Below are positions 1 through 10,431 of a stretch of 30,803 bases of DNA, piece after piece. Position numbers and translations under genes: made by a program. The stretch lies in the NCBI GenBank assembly GCA_905250885.1, contig CAJNOQ010001512.1, positions 1 to 30,803 of the forward strand, read 5' to 3'. How positions within the stretch are numbered: position 1 is the stretch's first letter; each line of letters begins with the position of its first letter. The stretch comes from Didymodactylos carnosus (Eukaryota > Rotifera > Eurotatoria > Philodinida > Philodinidae). The notes below the pieces were generated by a model, which saw nothing but the letters and a program-made list of their open reading frames with translations, was not told the origin of the DNA and did no database searches.

Positions 1-27
1 CGTTCTTTCATTTGTTTTTTTTTTTAG

Positions 28-94
28 AGATGACGATCCAATTTACAATAAGGTCTTGTTCAATTTATATCAGATTAGACTCGATTTGATTTGA
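28..94 (+). CDS. possible last exon of a gene entering from the left
   Basis: A pyrimidine run ending in TTTTTAG at 16-27 looks like a 3' splice site. The frame opening at 29 encodes about 22 residues, rich in acidic and hydrophobic residues (DDDPIYNKVLF near its start), and ends at TGA 92-94. An AATAAA-like signal follows near 140-147. I do not recognise the protein, and 66 nt is too short to judge by composition alone, so this is a tentative terminal exon. The alternative is chance, since T-runs followed by AG are common in this AT-rich sequence. Confidence 0.25.
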
Positions 95-146
95 TTTTCT
101 TCGTGTTATGTGCCGTAAAGAATGATACATTTGAAACAAAAATAAA

Positions 147-192
147 TATAGTAGTAGTAGTAATAGTAGTAGAAGAAAGAAGAAGAAAAAAA
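147..192. repeat. trinucleotide-type simple repeat (TAG/AGA)
   Basis: A run of TAG-type units (tagtagtagtagtaatag) passes into AGA/GAA units and then poly-A. It is a microsatellite downstream of the possible terminal exon at 28-94. Nothing suggests a coding role. Confidence 0.6.
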
Positions 193-3100
193 ATGAAGAA
201 CGAATAAATAGAATAAAAATAGATTTTAGAATCTATCTAAAGCAAACATATAGTATCATCTCTCTCATCTACTTCAGTTAAGAGAAGAAAAATAAAAGAT
301 GATTTTTCTTTTTCTTGCTTTTAATTATTTCATACGTTCTTAAACGAAGTTTTAGTTTTTGGGGGTAAGACTAAATCATTTAAATTTAACTCTATCCTCC
401 TAAATAATATTCTTTAATTCTCAATCGATTATTTTTTTTCTCTTCTTAAAAATATTAAATTTTATTTTATTTATCTGTTTTATTATATTTTTTTTATATT
501 AGTATAGTTTTTTGTGTTAGTAGAACATGGAATTTAGAATATCTGAAATATCTTTTGTCAAATCAACTCACTACAAAGACAGAATTCAAGAGGTTTAATT
601 TATAGATAAAATTTTTATTTTGATTCAACATTCGTTTTTTTTTGTTTTTTTGGGATTCGTTCCCATATGACAGCTAGATGTTAACGTCATCAAAAAACAT
701 GCAAATTTCCAATAAAACAATAATTTTTGACAGATAGATATAAAAATATACTGTATAGGCTTATTTGAACTTAATATGACAATTGTCTTTTTGTAAAATA
801 ATTTTTTTGTTTTTCTCTATCAGTATGCTAAACAGTTTATCTGATCTTTTTAAGAGAGTAAAATAATAGAGTCATAGCTTAGCACACATTTATAATATAT
901 ATCTCGTATCTCTATTATCTGAAAAACATATTCTCTTGGATAAAAGAAGTATATTAAAACTGTAACAATATGTACGTGTATACGTTTTTTTAGCTTTTAA
1001 CTATATTTAAAATCTTGACATAAAAAATAGTTTGATATAATGATTATCTGTTACTAATACTGTATATCAAAAAAATATATATATGAGGAAGCGAACGCTT
1101 TTGATAAAAGTTGTCTGTTATCGATAATATCATCGATGACAATCGATTAGTATGGACTATATTTAAGATCTAATCCAACCATTCATTTCTTGAATGAGAT
1201 GATGTATATATAACATCACACATGCTTTAGACATTTTTAAGTAGAATAGACTTGATGGTCGTCTCTCTGATTCCAATAGCCATTTTCCAAGAAACTTGTA
1301 TAAAAAATATCGACGGTATATTATATTTCTTGTTATAAATTCAAATTTCATTGAATAAAGTGTTAATTAGAAGATTACTAACGCCTACTGTATTATTTTA
1401 TCATTTTTGTCACCAAAATTTTGTCGTATTTGATTATTGATTTCATTAAGAGTGTCTACGTGTTTTAGAATTAATTACATTTCATATGATCAATGAGTTT
1501 GATTAGAAAAATTTTTGAGAAATATTAACCAAGCAGTTTATTATACTAAAAAACAACGTATCAAAATAATTCGACAAGAAATTAGCTCTATAATGAGCAC
1601 TTCAACATAAATGATTCTCGTAATATTTTTCTTTTTATTTCCTCATTTTTCTCTACTTCAAAATCACCAAGTTTACCATTAATTTTTCTAAATAAAGCTT
1701 ATCGAGTGTTTTACTACGACATGAAATAGTAAAAAACCAGACAAAAAATATTTAAAAACTATCCACTTTCTGACAAAAAATTTAGTTTTATCCTACAGTC
1801 TGTCAAGATATATAAAAAGCAAACTCGTCATTTTTTTACATTCTGAAAAACGGAGTCTTCTATCTATAATTAGAAGTCTTCTACATTACAACTGATTACA
1901 TGAAAATTTTTATTTCTTTCGTTAATTTTGCATATTATAACCTTAAATGGAATTTTTTTTTTTTTTTCGTTTTGACATTGAAAAAAAAAACAGAGATCTA
2001 CTTTTCATTTTTTCTTTTTTGTTTTTTTCTGTTATCAATCGAAAACAATTATTTTCAACAAAAAAAACAAAAAAAAAACAGCTGCTACTGCTCATTCTTG
2101 CGCATTGAAGAAGAGGAAAAAAAAAAACTGAGAAGCTATTAACAATAACATTGTTGCAATAAATCACAATGTTTCAACAATATTAAAATAGTGATGACGT
2201 GATCCTCTTTGAGTTCTAAATACATGCGAGTACAAGTTTCTTTTCACATTTTTTTTTTTTATAACATGCACGAGTACACATAATACTGTAATTATAGTCT
2301 TCTTTTACTATATATTTTACTGTTTTTCTATTCAAAAGTCGATGTATTAGTTGCGAGAATTAATACTAATAATTAGAGTTAGAGAGTTTAATTATGTTTA
2401 GTTATACTTTAAATGATAGTACCCAACAGGATATGGTCAGATATCTTTTATCTATACTACTACAACAATTCATGTTCGTTTTTTCTCTCTCTCCCTCTCT
2501 AAAAGAATAGTCAATATGGCTTAAACTTAATTTTGCTGAGAAACTATTGTTTAACTCTTTTCATCCATACCCATATAAAAAATAAAAATAAAAAAAACGA
2601 AGAATTTTTTTTTTTTTCCTCCAACAACGATAAATATCCAATTTGATAAAGAGAAAATCTAATGTTGACTATAATAAGAAAAAATGAACTATTATTGTTG
2701 ATAATAGTGTCTGTCACATTTTTTTAACTTAATAAGTGTAAATCAAAACAACAGTGTGAAAAGATGAGGATGATAAAATTCTTTCACACAAATAAACAAC
2801 TAACTAACTTCATTCAATTCCCTATAGTTTATCAAATGTTCATTAAACATGAAAATAATGAAAATTGTGATCAAAAATTAAATTGTTCAAAAATTGATCG
2901 CTTTAGTTTTTATTTTTATTTTTAATAGACCAAAAAACAAATAAACATATCTAGTCTAGTTTATTTAAATAAATATTTCAATAACTTTTAGTTTATTTTT
3001 AAATATTAAAGTCAATAGAGTCTCATTATTTGTTGTTGTTTTTGTACAATGAAAACAACAACAATTTTAAACAAAATTTACATTTTGATTAACGTTTTGA

Positions 3101-4931
3101 TTATGTAAAATTTTATTAATAAGATTAAGAGATTATACCATAATAATAAAAACATTATTAGAAAAAGATTAGCAAGATCTTGGAATACTAAAAAAGTTTG
3201 TACTCAACTCTTATCTTATAAATTTTAATAATCTTTTCTAGTAGAAAGATATTTTTATATATATTAGCTTTTAATTATTGATTAGTTAAAGTGTTTAATA
3301 ATCTTTATTTAACACAAATTCTTGTAGAGTGGATTTTACAATTCAATTTCTCTCCGTCTCACAATGTTTTTTATTCGTAAAATCAAACCAAAAATGTTAT
3401 TAATAGACATTTTTTTTGAGAATAAAAATGAATATTTTTTCTTTTAAAGTTCTCTTAAACAATTAATTCAATATATCATCGTAAATAATTTGTTTCTTTT
3501 TTAAATAAAATTTTTCTCCTTATTTCTGCTTTATTTTTTTTTGCATATCGTACGAAAAAAATGTCGTTTAATCGGCGTAAGTATCCATCAATTTTCCAAT
3601 AATAATTGTTTGTATTTTACATCGTTTCTAACTTATAAATGTACTTATATTTTCATATCATCGTTATTTATAAGTTGTTGTTTTTCCTCTTATATTAACC
3701 GATATGCACAAATTGTGATTTGATTCCTTACTATTGTTATCTCATCTCCTTTTTTATAACCAGAACGAGATGATACCAGATTTAGATCTATTACATAGAC
3801 CCTCAAGCTATCTAGTCATATCGCTGTTTAGATTCTCATTATGAGACTCAAAACACTAGAAAGAAAAAGAGAATGGTTATCACTATTCGTGTGTTATGAC
3901 AATTTTATTTGAGGTTATGGTATAAAATCGAGGAATTAGAGAAAAGGTTTATCTAAAATAACAGATCGAATGAGTAAACGTATTTTGACGTTATTGCCCG
4001 AAGCATTTTTCTTTTTTTCTTTTTTTTTTTGAAAAATTATACACAACTATAAAAAAAAAAGAAAATTTTATTCATACATTGAAAAAATAATGGCCCATTG
4101 AACTAATATTCTTTTCTCAACTAAAAGGCGTATCTAATATATCTACAATTTTTCATTCTTTATTTTTCAACGATATGTTTTTAAGATATGAGAGTATTTT
4201 ACTTGAAAAAAGAATAAAATAATATCATCTTTACAATACTAATTGTAGCTAATTTGACATCCGAGTATATTATTGAACTCAATTCAATTGAAAGAACAAC
4301 ACACCTCTTTAAACAACTTCTAGGTCAAATAATAACAAGGTTTAATGTTGAACAACAAATGAATGAAAGAAAAAATTATTACGATTTTATTTTTTAAATT
4401 GAACTAAGTACTTAATAGAAACGATCTTATTAACAACGAATATATAAGTAACAACATTATCACACCTCTTTCATTTTTATAGGCGGTTCTTTTAAAATAG
4501 TTTGTATTTAATTGTACTTACAATGTTTTCTTTTTTGACTTTTTTTTTTTTTCTTTCTCTTTTTCTTTTTATAGGCTAAACAACAACTTTTCTATAAAAT
4601 TTAGGCTTTGATCAAATTACAATACTCGTCTCTCTCATTCTCTTTTTATATGTCTGTCTATTTAGATATGATTTTCTTATCGTTTTTCATCCTACAAATA
4701 TCGTGTGTAGAATACTGAGAAAGAAGAAGAGAGAAGAGAAAAAAAATAGACTTTTGTTTAGGTACTATAGAGTTTGTTTGTGTGTTGTTACGAATGTGAT
4801 ATACGAACAAAAGAAAGAGTTTTTTTACTTGTCGAAGACCTTCAGTTCAGAAATATATAAATGGAATTTTCTATCGCTGTTACTGCTTTAAAAATATTCA
4901 TATGTAAGTTAAATAGCAAACTAATTCTGAT

Positions 4932-4950
4932 GGAGAGAGAGAGAGAAAGG
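4932..4950. repeat. GA dinucleotide microsatellite
   Basis: An uninterrupted GA run in an otherwise AT-rich region; simple sequence only. Confidence 0.6.
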
Positions 4951-7093
4951 GAAATAAACAAAATATAGAGAAGAAAGAAAAAAAAACAATTGAAAGAATT
5001 TTGAGTATAAAACGATCTACTAAGCATAGACACTAACTAATGACATTAGACCTGTCAAATACCATCGACTAAACAACAAGGAAGAACAACACCTTTTACA
5101 AAACTATATTAAACTTATAAAATATCAAATAACATTCATTATTTTAACCTTGGAATAATGTTTTAATTCCATATGTGACAACTATACAGAAATGATTGAT
5201 ATATGGACACAATACATATTATGTAGTAGATAAATTTCTATTTAACTAGACTTGTAACAACAAATTACTTATCATCAGAAAGTATGCTGTGTAGTAAGAG
5301 AATTTGTCATCACACCATAGTTGTTGTTTAGCGTTTTCATGTCACTAGATATTTTTTTGCCTTGATCTTTTACACAAACTTCTCTCTGGTAATTATTTCC
5401 AATGGCTAAAAAGGATTGATTAGTCTGTTTGTTATTTTCTTTTGCATATTTATCTAAATATTGGAGAGAAGAGAAAAAAAATTAGTTGAAGCTATAATCA
5501 GATTTCTAGTTTATTCATAAAAATTTATATGATAGTACGTTATCAAAAAAATTTGTTTTTTTACTTAAAGAAACAATATAATGAGAAACACAATGATGAT
5601 CATGTTCTTTTGACATTGGCAGGTAGTATAATATTGTCAAAAGAATAGAATATCTTTTATTATAAAAGAATATTCAATACCACCATTTTTGAGGATTAAT
5701 ACAATTTAATTCTGTCTGACAACTCTTCAAGACAACAAAAACTATTTCTGTATAGTCTATGTTAATCAACAATAGAATAATTTACCATTGGTATTGGTCT
5801 ACTTTTTCATATCTATTCATCGATCATCATGTATCGATAAATCTAGCAAACATCCTGTGATGAAACATAAAATGGATTATTATGCGTGTTTCATATTTTC
5901 TTAACTCGTATCAACAGTCAACATATGTTATTTTGTAAAAAATCTAACGTATGATGGTGTCTGATAAAACGTTTTATTTCATTCTACTGTCATTTTTCTT
6001 CTCAGATTTTGTTTATATTATACATCAATGTTATACTAACTGTAAGATATTAGAAATCTAAATCTCTTTCACTTTGATACAACTTACCTTAATAAACAAA
6101 AAAATATTTATGAAAGATTATCTTGCGTCATGAACAGGAAATAGCACTTTTCCAACAGAAAATAAAAAAATAAAAAAAGAAGTGCTAAAACTTAATTGCC
6201 ATAACTAATAATGTTATCGTGCATTTTATTTATTTTTTTTTTTCTATACGATAAGAGCGTGTTTCCCAAGGGTATTCAGTCATTTTTCTACTAAATCTTC
6301 TATGGTTAAAAAATAAGACTTAAAAAAGATATGATAATATAAGAGATAACAAATGATAAAAAAAAAAAATTGATTTGTTTTTTTGAGTTAAACATGCAAA
6401 AATATTTTGTTAATATATAATAATGTATGGATGTATACGATAGCATGACACCTCACATTAGTATATGCATATGTAGAATAATACAATAAAATGAAATGTT
6501 TCTTTTGTTTCATTACAATGTGTTATAACATATTGTCTCTAGTGAAATGTTTGTCAATACTTTTTTCAATTGATCATTTATCATTTTTTTAGTGATGTAT
6601 GTTGGGTTAATTAATTAATGAACAAATAACAAATAAACAATAGAAATAAAACGATTTTACGATTAGTCTAATATTAATAATATATCTTCAATAAACTTTT
6701 TTATACTGGTATAATCAAATAATTTAAATAATCATTTTCAAATAATTGTCTGTTCAAGTAGAATAAAGAACAATATTTTCTAAAAATTTAATATAATGAT
6801 ACAGTTAGTCAAATATTTTAGCAATTTCCACTTCATAGCGATTGAACACAATTTATTCATGTGAAATATAAGCGAAAAATCTTTCATTTTGCATGCTTTC
6901 TGCAGCTTGTTGATAATGTATGACGTAGATGACCGTTTGAGCGTAACAAATAATTCTAAATTATGACTGTTAAAACCTAGATGCTCGAATGATATTAAGG
7001 TTAATTGTTGTGATTGAATTATCAAAGATATATAATAAAAGATATCCACCGTCTGAAACAAATCAGATTGACTGTTGAAGTTAGACATAGTTG

Positions 7094-7136
7094 ATGAGAG
7101 GGCCAAATGTCCTTGACAATTGGAGACCATTCTCAG
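7094..7136 (+). repeat. left arm of a 43-bp inverted repeat bracketing the retroelement block
   Basis: This segment (it begins ATGAGAGGGCCAAATGTCC) matches the reverse complement of 11041-11083 at about 36 of 43 positions, with the first 20 bp identical. The two arms bracket 3.9 kb containing the decayed reverse transcriptase and a hairpin element. They could be terminal inverted repeats of a larger DNA element, or two inverted copies of one dispersed repeat. The match is seen directly; the interpretation is open. Confidence 0.7.
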
Positions 7137-7379
7137 AGATTCAGTCCCGATTCGTCGACACGTTAGTTCATTTTCCTATTTTGTCGACATTTTATAGTGT
7201 CGGCGCCTCATTAACATCTTTCATCTTCCCCCAATGTTGTCGACAGGTCAGGAAAAAAATGAATCAGTCGACAGATCGGAATGATATCTTTTCAGATCAT
7301 CACGCTTTTATTACAAAGATACAAATTTTTTATTGTTGGTAACTTTATATTGAAAAAAAGTGACTTTTGTGTTCTAATA

Positions 7380-10160
7380 TTCCTAGTTCAAACCACAACT
7401 CGGCCGCGTATAGAATCCTGCAGGTCTAACATTTTTGATCCCGAACCCGATCTCGTCCCTTTTTATTTTGTAGCATACTCTGCTAAAGTTGAATGTCTTC
7501 TACTTTCTTCACACTAATATTTTTGTGTTGTTGTTATCGTAAGCCCACCGCCGAAAAAGACTAATATGATAAGGTTTTGGATTTTCTATTGAAAAACGTC
7601 AATGGTATAAAATCAGAATTAATTTTTACCGGTGATTTTAACTGAGATGAAAGCTCGGAATCAGTGTTATTTCATTCTTTGTGTGAAACTGTTTCTTTAT
7701 TGTCTCTAGTTCCTTCAACTATTAGTTGTATAACTAGAGGTGGTACCTGTTTAGACAATGTTTACTATTCTTCGTCGTAATTATCACCGTCTGTCTCTAT
7801 CTTTGATGCTTTAGGAAAATCGTACCACGGTACTCTTCTTTGTAAATTTCCCTCTATTTCTGTTGCGCCTTTATCTGGTATAAGAAAAGTTAGAGATTTT
7901 AAACGATGTGATTGAGATAGTTTAAGAGGTAGTTTTTCTTCTTCAATGAATTCTTTACAGACGACGTTAATAGTTTGTTAAGTAATTTTGAGGCACTTGT
8001 TGAAAAGGGTATTGAAAATTATGTACTCCGCACAATTCTTAAATCAAAATAAAAGTTATTTTTAGATCAAGTAAAAACTATTATGTAGCACGTCGTCAGA
8101 GAGACAAACTTTTTTCACAGATAAAAACGAAATCATCTTCTCTTTCTATAGCTAAACTTCACTCTGTTAGAAATAAGGCATTAAGAGAATTAAGGCATAG
8201 TAAAAGTAAACATTTTTTCAAATTAGCTGATAAATTCACGTCTTCACAAGACTTTTGTAAAGGTATTAATAACACTAAGGACGGTAGCACAGAACTACCG
8301 GCTACAGTACTTTTCGATAACAAAAAAGCTAGTTATAACACTTCAAAAGCTAATTTGTTTAACGAATTTTTTGCAAAATGTTTTGTGCCAAAAGCTGGGC
8401 CTTCTGCGAAACCAAAAATATTCATTAACGATACTTTTGTTCTTATTCTACCTACTAGGGGACAAATTTTTGTAGCAATCAACGGTTTAAGAGGCGATAT
8501 TGCACCAGGACCAGATAGAATAACAGTACGTTTTCTTAAACAATGTATATTAGAGCTTTTTGACATCATTCATCACTTATTTATTCTTTCTATTTAGCAC
8601 GGTGTTCATCCTTCCAAGTGGAAGTTTGCTGACGTAGTACCGATACATAAGAAAGGACCGAAAGCTCTTGTCGACAAATATCGTTCAGTATCTCTATTGT
8701 CAATCATAAGTAAAATTTTGGAAAGATTTATTTACGACCAACTATATTCTTATTTAAATAAGCATAAATTTTTCTCTCCGACACAATTCGGTTTTCATCC
8801 GAATTCTAGTATAGCGAACGCATTATTATATCTCACATCAAAAATTTTTAACAATCTAGAGGAAGAAATAGATTCGGTTTTAGTTCTATTTGATTTTGAG
8901 AAAGCGTTCGACAGAGTTCTTTTTCAGATACTTTTGAGTAAACTTTCTGCTCTGGGAATAAAAGAAGATGATTCGAGAGTTATCTAACGGAGAGAAAACA
9001 AAGATTAAAAATTGACTCTTTTTATTCGAATCTAATCAATGTATCGTCCGACGTCTCGCAAGGCTCGATACACAGACCTTTGTTATTTTTAATTGTTGTG
9101 AACAATTTACCATCAGTTACTTCTGCATCAGCACTAGACGATTGTTCTTTACTCTGTTCTTTCACTGCTTTATGTACAAACTTAGAGTGTCAAAATTTCA
9201 TCGACAAAATTGAAGAATGGTGTTCGTTAAATCTAATGTCGTTAAATTATTCAAAGTGTAGCTTGATGTATTTTACTAATCGATCTCCGTCTGTTGCCAG
9301 TCATCTTTCTTTTTCTATTAATTCTACAGTAATGAAACGCGAAGAGTCTGTCGTTCTTCTCGGCTTGAAACTTTCGCACAATTTAAGTTGGGGAGTACAC
9401 GTGAATGACGTAGTCCTTGCATGAAGGCTTCATTTAGGTGTTATATATCGTACATTTAAAGATGCTCCGAAGTGTGTTCGATTAAAAATTTATAAGGCAT
9501 GCATCCTTAGTAAATTAGATTACTGTTCTGCAATATATGATAGTGATTGGTTTAGTTCAAGTCTTCATAGCATTACAAAGTTAGCAGCGCGATTAATATG
9601 TAAAAAGTTTTACGGTTCAGTTACGAGTTAATCGAAAAATTAAAACTTCTCGATTTATCCTTGAGAAGGAAATACTTTTGCATTTTTATAAAATTAAAAA
9701 TGATTTATCACCACTTTCTAGTTTTCAAACTAAATTCAGTGAACCTCTATTAAATCATAGATTAGATCATTTAAATTTGGATAGATAAAATTCACCACAA
9801 ATAAGAACTATTACTGCGACGAAGACGCGGGTTGCGTCTTCATTTTTTTGTACGACTGCAATAGAGTGGAACAGTTTACCGGAGGAGGTAGTCTCTTGTC
9901 ATACAGTAAATCAATTCAAAAGATCACTAAGATCATCTTTGAATATATAAAAATATTACAGTTGTTTGTTTATTTTCTTGTCATAGGCGTAAAACTGTAT
10001 TCTTGATTAGGCTCAACATGTGATGATTTGTTTGTTCTTTGTTTTTTTTGTTTCAATTTCATTTTATGTTTTTTTCTACTCATTTAATAGTGGCAGGCTT
10101 ATAATTATAAGCTCTTGACTTTTCCTACTTTCTTGTCAGCCATGTGCTATTTTGGTTTCT
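7380..10160 (+). mobile_element. degenerate APE-type non-LTR retrotransposon (LINE)
   Basis: Remnants of a LINE in the order endonuclease, reverse transcriptase, C-terminal tail. The endonuclease part shows a YR-[KP]-P-like block near 7536 and the catalytic GDFN block near 7631-7642. The reverse transcriptase part runs from about 8050 to 9424. The element ends with the typical WNSLPEEV...QFKRSLR tail and a stop at 9948-9950, followed by a short 3' untranslated stretch whose exact end I cannot fix. Family style suggests the Jockey/CR1 superclade; this is inference from motif order. Stops and frameshifts show it is dead. The 5' end is unclear because 7137-7380 has no recognisable domain. Confidence 0.8.
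7400..9950 (+). pseudogene. broken ORF2 (endonuclease plus reverse transcriptase) of the LINE
   Basis: The frame is interrupted many times. TGA at 7643-7645 directly follows GDFN, where related elements often have Trp. TGA at 7913-7915 also follows an Asp where Trp fits. TAG at 8595-8597 splits the RT fingers, a frame shift lies near 8975-8990, and TGA occurs at 9422-9424. The longest good stretch (8055-8984, apart from one TAG) has APGPDRI, a K-W-K-FADVVPIHKKG block, YRSVSLLSIISKILERF, QFGFHPNSSIANAL and the motif-A aspartate in DFEKAFDRV. After the shift come SQGSIHRPLLFLIVVNNLP and ALDD at 9131-9142 in place of the canonical YADD box. Missing catalytic context plus the stops make activity impossible as read. 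Confidence 0.8.
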
Positions 10161-10162
10161 TT

Positions 10163-10431
10163 ATTCTTTGCAAATAAGTCTATCGTGTAGAGTAAACATT
10201 TCTGAAGAAATTGAGTCGTCTCCGAGCTGTTTACGATATTTTCTCATGGAACAAGAATCAATTTACAAAAGGCCCTAAGGGGGTATCTTCTTGTTTTTCC
10301 GTTAGTTTTGCTGCTATGGGGCTTCCCGTAAATTGAATGCTGCTCCATGAGAAAATGTCATAAACAGCTCGGAGACGTCTCATTTTCTTCAGAAATGTTT
10401 ACTCTACACGACAGACTTATTTGCAAAGAAT
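10163..10431. mobile_element. 269-bp hairpin (foldback/MITE-like) element
   Basis: Two arms of roughly 100 bp are near-perfect reverse complements. The left arm runs from ATTCTTTGCAAATAAGTC at 10163 to about 10266; the right arm from about 10326 to GACTTATTTGCAAAGAAT at 10431. Both arms share a block that includes CAGCTCGGAGACG or its complement. The loop is about 60 bp, relatively GC-rich, and contains GGCCCTAAGGGGG. No coding capacity. I could not identify a convincing target-site duplication, so the class is undetermined. It lies just downstream of the LINE tail and may be inserted in it. Confidence 0.75.

Larger units (their letters stand above)
95..6750. other. AT-rich region without a supportable gene
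   Basis: More than 6.6 kb of extremely AT-rich sequence, full of poly-T and poly-A runs. Open frames are at most about 80 codons, biased to Phe/Lys/Ile/Ser, and none looks like a conserved protein. It contains simple repeats (a TAG/AGA-rich tract near 147-190 and a GA tract near 4932-4947) and short hairpins (for example 5605-5645). It could be a long 3' untranslated region, intergenic regulatory DNA or a large intron of an off-window gene. I see no RNA gene or transposon terminus here. Confidence 0.6.

Noticed and set aside
1900..2167. Overlapping 80- and 74-codon frames on both strands
   Set aside because: They consist of Phe/Lys runs from poly-T and poly-A tracts, which is low-complexity sequence.
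6780..7130. 116-codon open frame on the minus strand
   Set aside because: Its conserved-looking start (NCQGHLALS) is simply the 43-bp inverted repeat; the same words occur at 11041-11083. The rest resembles no family I know, so it is not called as a gene.
8333..8569. Minus-strand open frame
   Set aside because: Antisense shadow of the LINE reverse transcriptase, whose plus-strand reading has recognisable motifs.
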